Shown: piece after piece, positions 18,273 to 27,588 of the stretch | Position numbering within the stretch: the first letter of the stretch is position 1 | Layout: every line of letters starts with the position of its first letter | From: Planctomycetaceae bacterium | GTDB taxonomy: Bacteria; Planctomycetota; Planctomycetia; Pirellulales; Pirellulaceae | Direction of reading: 5' to 3' | Assembly (NCBI GenBank): GCA_002723275.1 | Contig: PBNZ01000019.1 | Location: 62,001 to 126,000, forward strand | DNA: 64,000 nucleotides | Notes under the pieces: generated by a model | What the model was told of the DNA's origin: nothing | The model's input: only the letters and a program-made list of their open reading frames with translations | Databases searched by the model: none | Program-made: the position numbers and the translations under genes

Positions 18273-19769
18273 CTAAGAACGCGACCCATTCCGCTGCTTG
18301 ATCGCTTCGAGCTTCGCCTTCATCGCCTCCAGTCGTTCCGGATAGCGATCGGCCAAATTGTTCTGTTCACCAATATCATCTTTGAGATTGAAGAGTTGAT
18401 GCTTTTTGTTCGTCTGACCACGCCGCCTCCAGGGTGTAACAATCTTCCAGTCTCCTTCGCGATATCCCAATGAACCTCCGACGCCTTGGATCACCAGATG
18501 ACTTCGGCCTTTTGCGTTAGCACGACCGAGTAAAGCATCGGTCAAATCGAAGCTGTCCGGGAAACGGTCTTTCAGAGGTTGATCGACGAGGTTAGCAAGG
18601 GTCGCTGGCAGGTCGATCAAGCAAATCAATTCATCTGAGACCCCGGGCTTGATCTGTTGTGGCCACCGAGCGAGCAGGGGAGTTCGGGTACCGCCTTCAT
18701 ACGGGCTGTATTTACCTCCACGTAAGGGGCCGGACGGCTTGTGTCCGTTGAGATCTTCAACCGCTCGATCGGCGTAGCCATCGTCGAGTACGGGCCCATT
18801 ATCGCTACCGAAGATCACAAGTGTATTGTCGGCAAGGCCTCGATCATCCAGTGCCTGCAGGACCTGGCCCACCTGCCAATCGGTTTGCACGATGACGTCA
18901 CCTCGGATGCCGCATTCACTCGATCCCTCAAAACGCGGGTGAGGAACTCGAGGTACGTGAATGTCGTGCAGTGAGAAAAATAGAAAAAACGGTTTTTGCT
19001 TATGTTTTTCAATGAATGCTACGGCTTCTTCGGCAAAACGATCAGCCATATCTTCGTCCACCCAACGAGCCTTGTGACCGCCCGTCATGAATCCGATACG
19101 GCTGATGCCATTGATGATCGATGAATTGTGTCCGCGACTCCAATCCATCTTTAATTGGTCGCGATGTGTTTGCCCCGTTGGTTGTCCATCCGGATTCTTC
19201 ATCGATACGCTGATCGGATCATTTGGGTCGAGATCGACCACGTGATGGTCACGGACGTAGACGCATGGAACTCGATCACCCGTCGTCGGCATCAAGAAAC
19301 ATGAGTCGAATCCGATTTCTAGCGGTCCGGGTTTCAGCTGGCCATTCCAATCTGGGGCTGGTTTCTGACCCAAGCCCAAATGCCATTTTCCGACGACACC
19401 TGTCACATAACCTGCATCCCTGAGCATGGTCGCCAGCGTCGGCTGATCGGGTTGAATTAACGCTGTTGCGTTCGGAGGTGCAATGCCGGTACCCGGAACC
19501 CGCCAAGCATATCTGCCAGTCAACATGGCGAATCGTGTGGGTGTGCAGGTGGCGGCTGGAGCGTATCCGGAAGTAAAGCGAAGGCCCTCGTCGGCAAGGC
19601 GATCGATGTTCGGCGTGGAGACTTTTGTCGCACCGTAACTGCTCACGTCCCCGTATCCGAGGTCGTCGGCCAAGATGACAATGACGTTGGGACGTTCTGC
19701 GGCAATTGCGAAATAGGGCAGCAAGCCCAACAACAGGAAAAGACAGCCGGAGATAGAGCGAGCGAACAC
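18273..19769 (-). CDS. Secreted sulfatase (formylglycine-dependent), CTPTR type
   Basis: A 498-residue type I sulfatase with signal peptide (residues 1-23). The metal-site block NVIVILADDLGYGD is followed by the active-site motif Cys75-Thr-Pro-Thr-Arg79, which fits the CxPxR rule for conversion of Cys to formylglycine. GVVGKWHLG, FGSDNGPVLDDG and GGTRTPLLARWP are further sulfatase marks. It presumably removes sulfate esters from a polysaccharide or glycoside in the periplasm. The start is GTG 19769. It forms a unit with the downstream oxidoreductase. Confidence 0.95.
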   Translation of the reverse strand: MFARSISGCLFLLLGLLPYFAIAAERPNVIVILADDLGYGDVSSYGATKVSTPNIDRLADEGLRFTSGYAPAATCTPTRFAMLTGRYAWRVPGTGIAPPNATALIQPDQPTLATMLRDAGYVTGVVGKWHLGLGQKPAPDWNGQLKPGPLEIGFDSCFLMPTTGDRVPCVYVRDHHVVDLDPNDPISVSMKNPDGQPTGQTHRDQLKMDWSRGHNSSIINGISRIGFMTGGHKARWVDEDMADRFAEEAVAFIEKHKQKPFFLFFSLHDIHVPRVPHPRFEGSSECGIRGDVIVQTDWQVGQVLQALDDRGLADNTLVIFGSDNGPVLDDGYADRAVEDLNGHKPSGPLRGGKYSPYEGGTRTPLLARWPQQIKPGVSDELICLIDLPATLANLVDQPLKDRFPDSFDLTDALLGRANAKGRSHLVIQGVGGSLGYREGDWKIVTPWRRRGQTNKKHQLFNLKDDIGEQNNLADRYPERLEAMKAKLEAIKQRNGSRS

Positions 19770-19899
19770 GATTCTTGGACAACCTATTCAAGGGGTTCAA
19801 CAGTAAGACAGCATCGAAGGCCCTATTGTAGCCTTAATTCGCGCGGAATGCCGCCGTTGATTTCCTTGTCCATTTGACGCTGACTGTCGTCGAATCGGG

Positions 19900-20328
19900 C
19901 TATCCTTCAAGCTTTTCAATTCTGCGGATGTGCCGTCCGCCCTCGAAATCAGTTGATAACCATGTCGCGAGAATTTCTTCGACGGTTGGCCAATCGGTAA
20001 GACGAGCTCCAATGGAGATCATGTTGGCATTGTTGTGTTGTCGTGCCAGTCGCGCCGTTTCGACACTCCAGCACAAAGCACATCGAACGCCTTTGAAGCG
20101 GTTCGCGGAAATCGCTTCGCCGTTGCCGGAACCGCCTAGCACGATTCCACGTTCACATTCACCCTCAGAAACTGCGGCGGCTGCAGGCCGGATGAAGTCG
20201 GGGTAGTCAACAGAATCTGTGGATTCGGTTCCGAAATCTTCGACCTCATGTCCACGGTCTGACAGATATCGCTTGATCTGCTCTTTATAGTCGTAACCAG
20301 CATGATCTGAACCGAGGGCGATTTTCAT
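19900..20328 (-). CDS. rpiB: Ribose-5-phosphate isomerase B / LacAB family sugar isomerase
   Basis: A 142-residue cytoplasmic isomerase that interconverts ribose 5-phosphate and ribulose 5-phosphate or a related aldose/ketose phosphate pair. The N-terminal block MKIALGSDHAGYDYK carries the substrate Asp8-His9. The block GGSGNGEAISANRFKGVRCALCW places a Glu at residue 71 where the mycobacterial-type RpiB has its catalytic Glu; the E. coli-type catalytic Cys is not at that site. So this is the Glu-using subgroup. It lies between the sialic-acid-lyase-like gene and the sulfatase on the same strand, hinting at a sugar-catabolic role in addition to the pentose phosphate pathway. Confidence 0.93.
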   Translation of the reverse strand: MKIALGSDHAGYDYKEQIKRYLSDRGHEVEDFGTESTDSVDYPDFIRPAAAAVSEGECERGIVLGGSGNGEAISANRFKGVRCALCWSVETARLARQHNNANMISIGARLTDWPTVEEILATWLSTDFEGGRHIRRIEKLEG

Positions 20329-20382
20329 GATTGAGATTCTTTAATGACTCGCGATGAATGAAGTGCCGCTATCAACCGGATT

Positions 20383-20420
20383 GCTGCTCTGATTCGCTGC
20401 TCTGATTCGCTGCTCTGATT
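20383..20420. repeat. Three tandem copies of a 13-bp unit
   Basis: The unit GCTGCTCTGATTC occurs at 20383-20395, 20396-20408 and 20409-20420 (last base changed), in the 238-base gap between rpiB and the upstream lyase gene. Copies are identical apart from the final base, indicating recent slippage-type duplication. Confidence 0.95.
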
Positions 20421-20566
20421 TATGGTGTCTAAGCAAGGACCGAGCAGTGCAAAATAATGGTCTTTGGCAGCGTGAAAGGGTAGATGAGCTGGTTATGAGT
20501 AGTCAAGCGGTAGGCCACTGAAATATTGCCTGTTTCGCCGTAAGATTGGTGGTTCGCTTGTACTCG

Positions 20567-21487
20567 TTACGAAGGAGCCTCTTGGTTGACCCATTGGTAA
20601 AAACCGAGATCTTTGAGTTCAGCGAGAAGCGCGGTACCGTCTTCGGTTGACAGTTGAGGTTGTGGTGGGCGGCATGCTCCACAGTCAACGCCTAAGGATC
20701 GGAGCACGGCTTTCATGCCTGGGTGAAATGCAACCTGCTGCACCGTGCGTACCATGGCGATCGCCTGGTTTTGTCGTTCGCGTGCGCGAATGAGATTTCC
20801 CGCTTTGAAGTCGTCGATGAGTTGACGGTAAATGGGTGCGGCAATGTTGTAAGTGCTTCCGACCGCTGCCGTAGCTCCTGCCGCCCAGGCCGACATTAAC
20901 ATTTCATCGACTCCCCACATCATGTGGAATCTCCCATTGTCAAAGGCGAGGCATTGTTGGAAGTCGTCGAGCGTCGGTGCCGTGTATTTCAAGCCTTGCA
21001 GGTTTGGAATACGATTGGCAGCCTGTTTCAGGAAATCGATCATCCGGAAGTCCACCCCGGTCATCGAAGGGATGTGATAATAGTAAAAAGGCAGCTGAGG
21101 TGTTTCCGAAGCCAGATCCGCCATCGCTTCAACCAGATCGGCAAGGGTTGCGGGGCGATGGTACGAAGGGCTGCAGGCGGCGACCGCGGTGGCTCCCTGT
21201 TCTGCCGCATGACGCGATAATGCAGCGGCATCGCTCAAACAGTTGTGGCCGACGTGCACGATCGTGGGGATTCGCTCCGCCGCGGCTGCGATAAACGCTG
21301 CGGCCGTTTGGCAACGCTCCTCGACCGTCAGGGACATGCCTTCGCCAGTGCTGCCGCAGACGAACAGACCGTTGACGCCCGTGGCGATTAAATGTTCAGT
21401 GAATGGCGAAATCACCGGTAGGTTAAGCTGATCGTCCGAGGTGAACGGTGTGTAAGTCGCTGCGAAAAGACCATCATTTCGTGACAT
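20567..21487 (-). CDS. N-acetylneuraminate-lyase-like class I aldolase (DapA/NanA superfamily)
   Basis: A 306-residue TIM-barrel aldolase. Within the DapA/NanA superfamily it resembles N-acetylneuraminate lyase: the tyrosine block FYYYHIPSMTGVDF (Tyr137) and the Schiff-base Lys167 in LQGLKYTAPTLDDFQ both fit that branch, as does the early GSTGEGMSLT phosphate/carboxylate-binding loop. It would cleave a nonulosonic or related keto acid into pyruvate and a hexose derivative. The start ATG 21487 follows a GAGGA; an in-frame upstream extension is disfavoured. No sialic-acid kinase, epimerase or transporter is next to it, so the exact substrate stays open. Confidence 0.85.
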   Translation of the reverse strand: MSRNDGLFAATYTPFTSDDQLNLPVISPFTEHLIATGVNGLFVCGSTGEGMSLTVEERCQTAAAFIAAAAERIPTIVHVGHNCLSDAAALSRHAAEQGATAVAACSPSYHRPATLADLVEAMADLASETPQLPFYYYHIPSMTGVDFRMIDFLKQAANRIPNLQGLKYTAPTLDDFQQCLAFDNGRFHMMWGVDEMLMSAWAAGATAAVGSTYNIAAPIYRQLIDDFKAGNLIRARERQNQAIAMVRTVQQVAFHPGMKAVLRSLGVDCGACRPPQPQLSTEDGTALLAELKDLGFYQWVNQEAPS

Positions 21488-21785
21488 CGTAATAATTATG
21501 TCCTCTTGGGGTGAGCCTACCGGTGGCATCCACGACTTGTATTTTGCAGGCGATTCATCGAACGATGTTCAACTGCTTAACAAAAAACTGCCGCGAAAGC
21601 CGCTCTCGTTCGTCAATCACCATGGGTCCCGGTTCTCGTGGACTATTTCCTAATAAATTAATGCCGAGACGATTTGTAATTTGATTGTGAATTTCAGATC
21701 ATAATAGGAGCTCCATCGGGGCAAAAGATCCCATTCATAATTCAAAATGCTCTCCTTAAATCCCCTGACTTGAGGACATCTCAAC

Positions 21786-24700
21786 GTGATCGTTCGAACT
21801 TTGTTTGCAGTTTTCCTGGCCGCCACCACGACTGTTGCCATGGGTCAGCAACTGGAGTCTGCCGAACTGGACCTGTCCTCATATTCGTCGAAGGCGAATT
21901 ACGGAAGTCTGGGTGATCCTTCAAGACCCGCTCTTCGCCACGACGGTCAGGCCGATGCCTACATCGGATCCTACGGAGGCGACTCGGAATTCTTTTATGG
22001 TGCGATCGATGAACTGCGACTCTATCAATCATCGCTCTCCGAAAAAGCAATCCAGTCTTTAGCCGCCGGAAACCCCCAAGTTGAGCAGGAGGCGTTGGCG
22101 GCTTATTGGCCTTTTGATGGGAATTTGAAGAACAGTCGCGGGGGCAATGCGATTCTGGGCAATGCGCGATTCGTTACGGGTCGCCACGGTCAGGCGCTCC
22201 AATTGGATCAGGGGAGGAACCAAAGTGCACGTGTTCAGCACTACGCGGGACTCAAGCCAACAACGGGGCAGTTAACAATGTCCGCTTGGGTGCGGCCATC
22301 TGCGACTCCCGATGAATGGATGGAGATTTATCGCAAAGAGGATGGAAGTGCTCGACAGCTGTTCGCACTTGGGCGAACGGGGTTCTACGGTCTCTGGATG
22401 GGACTCGGTTTCGGAAACCAATATGTCGAAATAGGTGCTCCGGTTGATCGCAGTCGTCTGACTGATGGCAAGTGGCATCATGTCGCCGGAACATTTGATG
22501 GCAAGGCGATGCGACTGTTTCTTGATGGTCGGGAGATCGGTGTCCAAAACTTTCAAATCAGTGGCGAGACAAATATTGCTGCTGATGCGCAAGACGATCA
22601 GCTTCGTATCGGTTTCATTGGTAATACGCTTGTCGATCGCGATGCCGATTATGGTTACCTGGAAACCGAGCTGACGCGACTTTTACCCGAACGCGAATTG
22701 GTGTTCCGAAACCTGGGATGGCCCGCCGATACCATTGCGGGTTTGGCTCGTGCTGAATTTGGTCCCAGTGAGCGTGATCCAGGTGGTTGGCAGCGACCGG
22801 CTCGAGAATTTGGCGATTATGGTTTTCAGAAAATGTTGCGACACATTCGGTCTGCAGCCCCGGATGTTTTGTTTGTTGCCTATGGGTCCAACGTTGCATT
22901 CCGGGAACAGGCCGGTCTGAGGGATTTTCAAACGGGTTTGGATCGATTTCTGGATGTTCTCGAACCAACCGGCGTCGAGATTGTGTTGATGTCGCCGCCG
23001 CCGCGTGATACTCGCGGTGGTGACTTGGCTCATTTGAAATCACAAAACGAGTGGCTTAGTAAGGCTGCCGATCACTTAAAGAAAACCGCCGCAGAACGAG
23101 ACCTTCTGTACCTTGACCTGTTTGGTCAATGGCCAGTAGACGCGGTGGACTATACCGATAACGGGATTCATCTCAACGAGGCCGGTTATCGACAACTCGC
23201 GACACTCATCGTGCAGGAGCTTGCGATCAAAAATCCGGTCTGGCGTTGCCATTTGAAAGCGGACGGATCGATCGTCGACAGTGCTGGTAGCGAAGCTGAA
23301 CCCGCCGTTCGAACACAATATGGATTCCGTTGGCGCATGAAAGACGCCCGACTCCCAATGACTTCGAGTATGGCTAACGCGGCCACGGCTAAGGCTTCGC
23401 GACAGATTCGCATCGAAGGTCTCGCCGATGGGGTTTACGTTCTAGATATCGATGGACAACGCGTACTCCGTGGTTCGGCCGCTCAATGGAATGAAGGAAT
23501 GGTCATTGAATCGGGCCCGGATCTGGAACAGTTGGAGCGATTGCGACAGAAGGTGTTAGAAAAGAATCGCCTGTCATTCTACGGGTTCCGACCGCAAAAC
23601 AAGGCGTACATTCATTTGTTCCGTCGCCACGAACGCGGGCACCACGCCGCTGAGCTTGAACGTTTTCAGGTGCTCGTGCGGGAGGCCGAAGAACGCATTG
23701 CCGACATAAAGGTTCCGCGAAATCGATACTATGAACTCGTTCGTGAAGATGACTATCCGGATCATGAAGTTCCCAATGATTCGAGTCAGCCAAACGTTGA
23801 TGCTGAGCTCGCGTCCTTTTCGATCCCCGAGGGATTTGAGATTAGCTTGTTTGCGTCCGATCCTATGATTGCAAACCCGATCAACATTAATTGGGATGCA
23901 CAGGGGCGTATGTGGGTTGCCACCAGTACCATTTACCCGCACCTACAACCCGGTCAAACGCCCGACGATCGTATCATCATTCTCGAGGATCTCGACAAGG
24001 ATGGACGAGCTGATAAACACACAGTGTTTGCAGATGGATTATTGATTCCACACTCGGTCTTGCCGGGCGACGGCGGCGCCTATGTGACTCAGTCCACCGA
24101 CGTTCTCTTCCTCAAGGATAACGATGGCGATGGACATGCCGATGAACGGAAGATGTTGTTGACTGGTTTTGGAAATGCAGATGTGCATCATATGATCCAT
24201 GCGCTCCGTTGGGGTCCCGATGGAGACATTTATTTCAACCAGTCGATCTATATCAACTCGGTCGTCGAAACACCTTGGGGGATTCGCCAATCGAATGGAT
24301 CGTGCATCTGGCGATTGCGTCCGGATACGCTGCGATTGGAGATCGTTTCTCGCGGTCTGGTGAATCCATGGGGAAATGCGTATGACGATTTTGGGCAATG
24401 GTTTGCGACCGACGGAGCAGGTGGCGGTGGTCTGGCTTACATCTTCCCCGGTAGTGCGTTTCGGTCTCATGGAGAATACGGGCGAGAGCTACCGTCGCTG
24501 AATCCAGGTCGGCCGAAAGAGTGTGGACTCGAACAGCTGACCGGCCGTCATCTCCCTGAAGACTGGCGTGGAACTTTCATGACCAATGATTTTCGTGCGA
24601 ATCGCGTCACACGTTATCGGGTCTCGCGTCACGAAAGTGGTTATCGCTCAGAATTTCTCGGCGATATGGTTTCCTCGTCGCATCGGGCATTCCGTCCGGT

Positions 24701-27029
24701 CGACGTCAAGATGGGACCGGATGGCGCGATTTATATTGTCGACTGGTACAACATGATCATTGATCACGGCGAAGTCGACTTCCACCACAAGTTGCGAGAC
24801 AAGGGACACGGTCGGATTTGGCGTTTAAGTGTGAAGGAATCGTCGCTTTTGCCGCCGCCTCAGATCGTCGATGCCGAAGTCTCTGAACTGTTGGATGCTT
24901 TGCGATCTCCCGAACAATGGACTCGCAATCAGGCACGTCGACGGCTTTGCGAATCAGATCCTCAGGTCGTGTTGCCAGCGCTTCAAAATTGGCTCAGCAA
25001 TTCAGCATCGGATACGGATCGCCTGCGGGCTCTTTGGGTTTGCCAGGGTCTTCGATCGGTTGATGGACTGTTACTGAATCAATGTTTGACGGCAGAAGAC
25101 GAACGAATTCGTGCAGCAGCTGTTCGTGTCCTCAGTGATTGGCATCGTCAGCTTGAGCCTGGCATGCTGTGGTTTACGAGAGCCATACAAGACTCCCATC
25201 CACAGGTTCGGCTCGAAGCCGTGAATGCTCTACGCGAAGTTGGTAATCGACAGGCAGTGGAGATCGCCATGCAGGCCGCCGACTGGCCGCTCGACCAAAA
25301 CCTCGATTTCGCACTATGGCGGATGGCCAGAATGTTGCAGCAGCATTGGCTGCCTGCGTTTCAACAGGGAGAAGAAGTCTTCGGCGGTGTGCCCGCACGT
25401 TTAGCGTTCGCGCTTGCGGCAACGAATAATCGTGATTCGCTGTCCGGGCTCGCGCGGCTGGTCGAAACGAAAGGCCTCGATATTGATCAGAGAATCAACG
25501 CGATGAAAGTGCTGGCTTCGCTCGGAACTGTCGAGCACCGAGCTTTAGTCCTGGAACGACTGACCGACTTTGAGGAGTCAAATCGTCTTGCCGTCCTCGC
25601 GGCTTTACTTGAATCAGAACGCCAAGCGCCAGCAAATGCCGATCGCCTGGTAGAAATGTTGGACGCGCAGGATCGGGGGGTCCAGAACGCCGTACTTCGA
25701 CTGGCAGGACATTGGCAGTTGGCAAAGGCCTATGAGCCCATTTCGAAAATCCTCACTCAAGAGGGCGCTCCTTACGATGCGAGACTTGCTGCAGCAAGAT
25801 CACTTGCCGCCATCAATCCAGAACAAGCAAGGCAACGATTCAAGGATGTGGTGATGAAATCGTCCATTCGCAACGCCCAGGCGACGGCGATTGCAGCCTG
25901 GATCGAAAGCGATGCGGAGGAAGCAGCGACAGCGGCTGTCGAATTCCTCAGCCAAACCCAGGATCAGGCCGAGACTCCGCAAATATTCGCAGCGTTTGTC
26001 GAGCAAAAAGAGGGACCTGAGTTGTTAGCCAAGGCCTTAGCCGGTCGGCAACTCGCAGCCTCCGTGGCCGCCGCTGGCATTCAACAGGCCGAGCAATCGG
26101 GACGCGATTTGTCAGCGCTCATCGCCGCTCTCAATCGAGCTGGTTCGTTAAACGCGAATGATCAGGACTGGACACCCGCGCGGATCGCCTCTGTTCTGAA
26201 ATATGTTCAAGCAAGTGGCGACGCACGACGCGGCGAAGCGGTATTTCGTCGGGCTGAATTGAATTGTTTTCAATGTCACGCCATCGGCGGTGCGGGAGGA
26301 GCTGTCGGCCCGGACCTTTCCAGTCTCGGCGGCAGTGCTAGAACCGCTGACATCCTTCAATCATTGGTTAATCCGAGTGCAAAGATCAAGGAAGGTTATC
26401 AGGCGAGTCAGTTGTTCACCGATGATGGTCGTATCGTTACGGGGATTATTCAGCAACGAACTCCGAATCGAGTACGTTTGCTCGATGGAAACAATCAAAT
26501 TGTGACCTTTGATTTGGAGGAGGTCGACGAAATTGCAGCGAGTCCTCTTTCAGTGATGCCGTCAGGTTTGATCAAGAATCTCAAGGATTCCGAAATTGCT
26601 GACCTGGTGGCTTTTCTAACTGCTCTTGGAACTCGCGATGGTTTTCGAGTGACGGAGCAGGATCTTGCGCGACGATGGGAGGTGCTCGCCGATTCAAAGG
26701 TAGCCCGCGACTTCTTGAATCGAAGTGGAGCCGACGCAGAACAGGCTCTCTGGAATCGTCAGTTCAGCACGGTGGCTGGAAGCTTGCCTGTCAGCGATTT
26801 GCCAGCGATTAAGGCTGCCAATGGCCGCAGTTATTTCGTGTTGCGGACGTCGATACCGGAATCCCCTCAGGGCTGGCGTCTTGCCGATCCGGCCGGCGTT
26901 GAAGTCTTATCGGACAAAGATGGTTGGGTGTCTTTCACGTCATCGAGTCGTCCCGTCAACGAGTCGCTCGTTCTACGCATCGACCGGGATGTGCGGTCGC
27001 AACCATTGACGCTCGAATGGGCGAAATGA
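21786..27029 (+). CDS. Giant LamG-SGNH-dehydrogenase-HEAT-cytochrome c fusion protein
   Basis: A 1747-residue exported protein starting at GTG 21786 with a signal peptide (1-20). In order: a LamG C-terminal-like piece (about 52-93, IDELRLYQSSLSEKA), a LamG body (about 105-276, WHHVAGTFDGKAMRLFLDGREIG), an SGNH hydrolase (277-455, FIGNTLVDRD and DNGIHLNEAGY), a linker, a six-bladed propeller of the planctomycete membrane-bound dehydrogenase type (about 655-1010, DDRIIILEDLDKDGRADK), HEAT repeats (about 1030-1440) and a PVC-type cytochrome c domain with CFQCH at Cys1494, Cys1497, His1498. A beta-sandwich-like tail closes the protein. It probably oxidises or deacylates a carbohydrate and passes electrons to the heme; substrates are unknown. 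Confidence 0.93.
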   Translation: MIVRTLFAVFLAATTTVAMGQQLESAELDLSSYSSKANYGSLGDPSRPALRHDGQADAYIGSYGGDSEFFYGAIDELRLYQSSLSEKAIQSLAAGNPQVEQEALAAYWPFDGNLKNSRGGNAILGNARFVTGRHGQALQLDQGRNQSARVQHYAGLKPTTGQLTMSAWVRPSATPDEWMEIYRKEDGSARQLFALGRTGFYGLWMGLGFGNQYVEIGAPVDRSRLTDGKWHHVAGTFDGKAMRLFLDGREIGVQNFQISGETNIAADAQDDQLRIGFIGNTLVDRDADYGYLETELTRLLPERELVFRNLGWPADTIAGLARAEFGPSERDPGGWQRPAREFGDYGFQKMLRHIRSAAPDVLFVAYGSNVAFREQAGLRDFQTGLDRFLDVLEPTGVEIVLMSPPPRDTRGGDLAHLKSQNEWLSKAADHLKKTAAERDLLYLDLFGQWPVDAVDYTDNGIHLNEAGYRQLATLIVQELAIKNPVWRCHLKADGSIVDSAGSEAEPAVRTQYGFRWRMKDARLPMTSSMANAATAKASRQIRIEGLADGVYVLDIDGQRVLRGSAAQWNEGMVIESGPDLEQLERLRQKVLEKNRLSFYGFRPQNKAYIHLFRRHERGHHAAELERFQVLVREAEERIADIKVPRNRYYELVREDDYPDHEVPNDSSQPNVDAELASFSIPEGFEISLFASDPMIANPININWDAQGRMWVATSTIYPHLQPGQTPDDRIIILEDLDKDGRADKHTVFADGLLIPHSVLPGDGGAYVTQSTDVLFLKDNDGDGHADERKMLLTGFGNADVHHMIHALRWGPDGDIYFNQSIYINSVVETPWGIRQSNGSCIWRLRPDTLRLEIVSRGLVNPWGNAYDDFGQWFATDGAGGGGLAYIFPGSAFRSHGEYGRELPSLNPGRPKECGLEQLTGRHLPEDWRGTFMTNDFRANRVTRYRVSRHESGYRSEFLGDMVSSSHRAFRPVDVKMGPDGAIYIVDWYNMIIDHGEVDFHHKLRDKGHGRIWRLSVKESSLLPPPQIVDAEVSELLDALRSPEQWTRNQARRRLCESDPQVVLPALQNWLSNSASDTDRLRALWVCQGLRSVDGLLLNQCLTAEDERIRAAAVRVLSDWHRQLEPGMLWFTRAIQDSHPQVRLEAVNALREVGNRQAVEIAMQAADWPLDQNLDFALWRMARMLQQHWLPAFQQGEEVFGGVPARLAFALAATNNRDSLSGLARLVETKGLDIDQRINAMKVLASLGTVEHRALVLERLTDFEESNRLAVLAALLESERQAPANADRLVEMLDAQDRGVQNAVLRLAGHWQLAKAYEPISKILTQEGAPYDARLAAARSLAAINPEQARQRFKDVVMKSSIRNAQATAIAAWIESDAEEAATAAVEFLSQTQDQAETPQIFAAFVEQKEGPELLAKALAGRQLAASVAAAGIQQAEQSGRDLSALIAALNRAGSLNANDQDWTPARIASVLKYVQASGDARRGEAVFRRAELNCFQCHAIGGAGGAVGPDLSSLGGSARTADILQSLVNPSAKIKEGYQASQLFTDDGRIVTGIIQQRTPNRVRLLDGNNQIVTFDLEEVDEIAASPLSVMPSGLIKNLKDSEIADLVAFLTALGTRDGFRVTEQDLARRWEVLADSKVARDFLNRSGADAEQALWNRQFSTVAGSLPVSDLPAIKAANGRSYFVLRTSIPESPQGWRLADPAGVEVLSDKDGWVSFTSSSRPVNESLVLRIDRDVRSQPLTLEWAK

Positions 27030-27140
27030 TCGAATTCCATCATGAAGATTCGGCGATGATCCTTGCTCTCGAGTGAGGAGTCGCATAGCTTCTAGGTAGA
27101 GGCGTTGCGTTGTCAGGAGTTTTTGGAAGGAGCTGACGTT

Positions 27141-27551
27141 TTGAAGAACGTTCTTATCTTGTGCACGGGGAATTCCTGCCGTTCGCAAATGGCGGAGGAA
27201 CTTTGGAATCATCACGGACAGGGTGAATGGCAAGCTGCTTCAGCGGGCTCGAAACCTGCTGGCTATGTCCACGAGTTGGCGGTCCAAGTCATGGATGAAT
27301 TAGGGCTCGACATCAGCTCCAACCGGAGTAAAAATCTGAGCGAGTTTGCGGATCAGTCGATCGATCTGGTTGTGACCGTATGCGATAATGCCAAGGAATC
27401 CTGCCCGGCGTTTCCAGGCGCCGGCGAAGCTCTGCACTGGCCTTTCGACGATCCAGCTGATGCGACGGGAAGCGATGAAGAGAAAATGAAGATGTTTCGC
27501 CGAGTCCGTGATGAGATCTCCGATCGCATCTCTCTCTATTTGAAATCGTGA
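27141..27551 (+). CDS. arsC: Arsenate reductase, thioredoxin-coupled type
   Basis: A 136-residue low-molecular-weight-phosphatase-fold enzyme that reduces arsenate to arsenite. The P-loop CTGNSCRSQMAE gives nucleophile Cys8 and Arg14, and the redox helix VCDNAKESCPAFP gives Cys81 and Cys88, the full cysteine triad of the thioredoxin-dependent family. The start is TTG 27141, eight bases after AAGGAG; the longer open frame upstream has no ribosome binding site and no homology. No arsenite exporter, ArsR or ArsM gene is near, so it is an orphan. It could also act as a tyrosine phosphatase, but the Cys triad argues for arsenate. Confidence 0.93.
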   Translation: MKNVLILCTGNSCRSQMAEELWNHHGQGEWQAASAGSKPAGYVHELAVQVMDELGLDISSNRSKNLSEFADQSIDLVVTVCDNAKESCPAFPGAGEALHWPFDDPADATGSDEEKMKMFRRVRDEISDRISLYLKS

Positions 27552-27577
27552 TTCCGTAACTCAGATTCCGTAACTCA
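27550..27577. repeat. Perfect 14-bp tandem duplication
   Basis: GATTCCGTAACTCA is repeated exactly at 27550-27563 and 27564-27577. The first copy begins inside the stop codon of arsC and the second ends 11 bases before the sulfatase start. Confidence 0.97.
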
Positions 27578-27588
27578 AAGGTGAAGTC

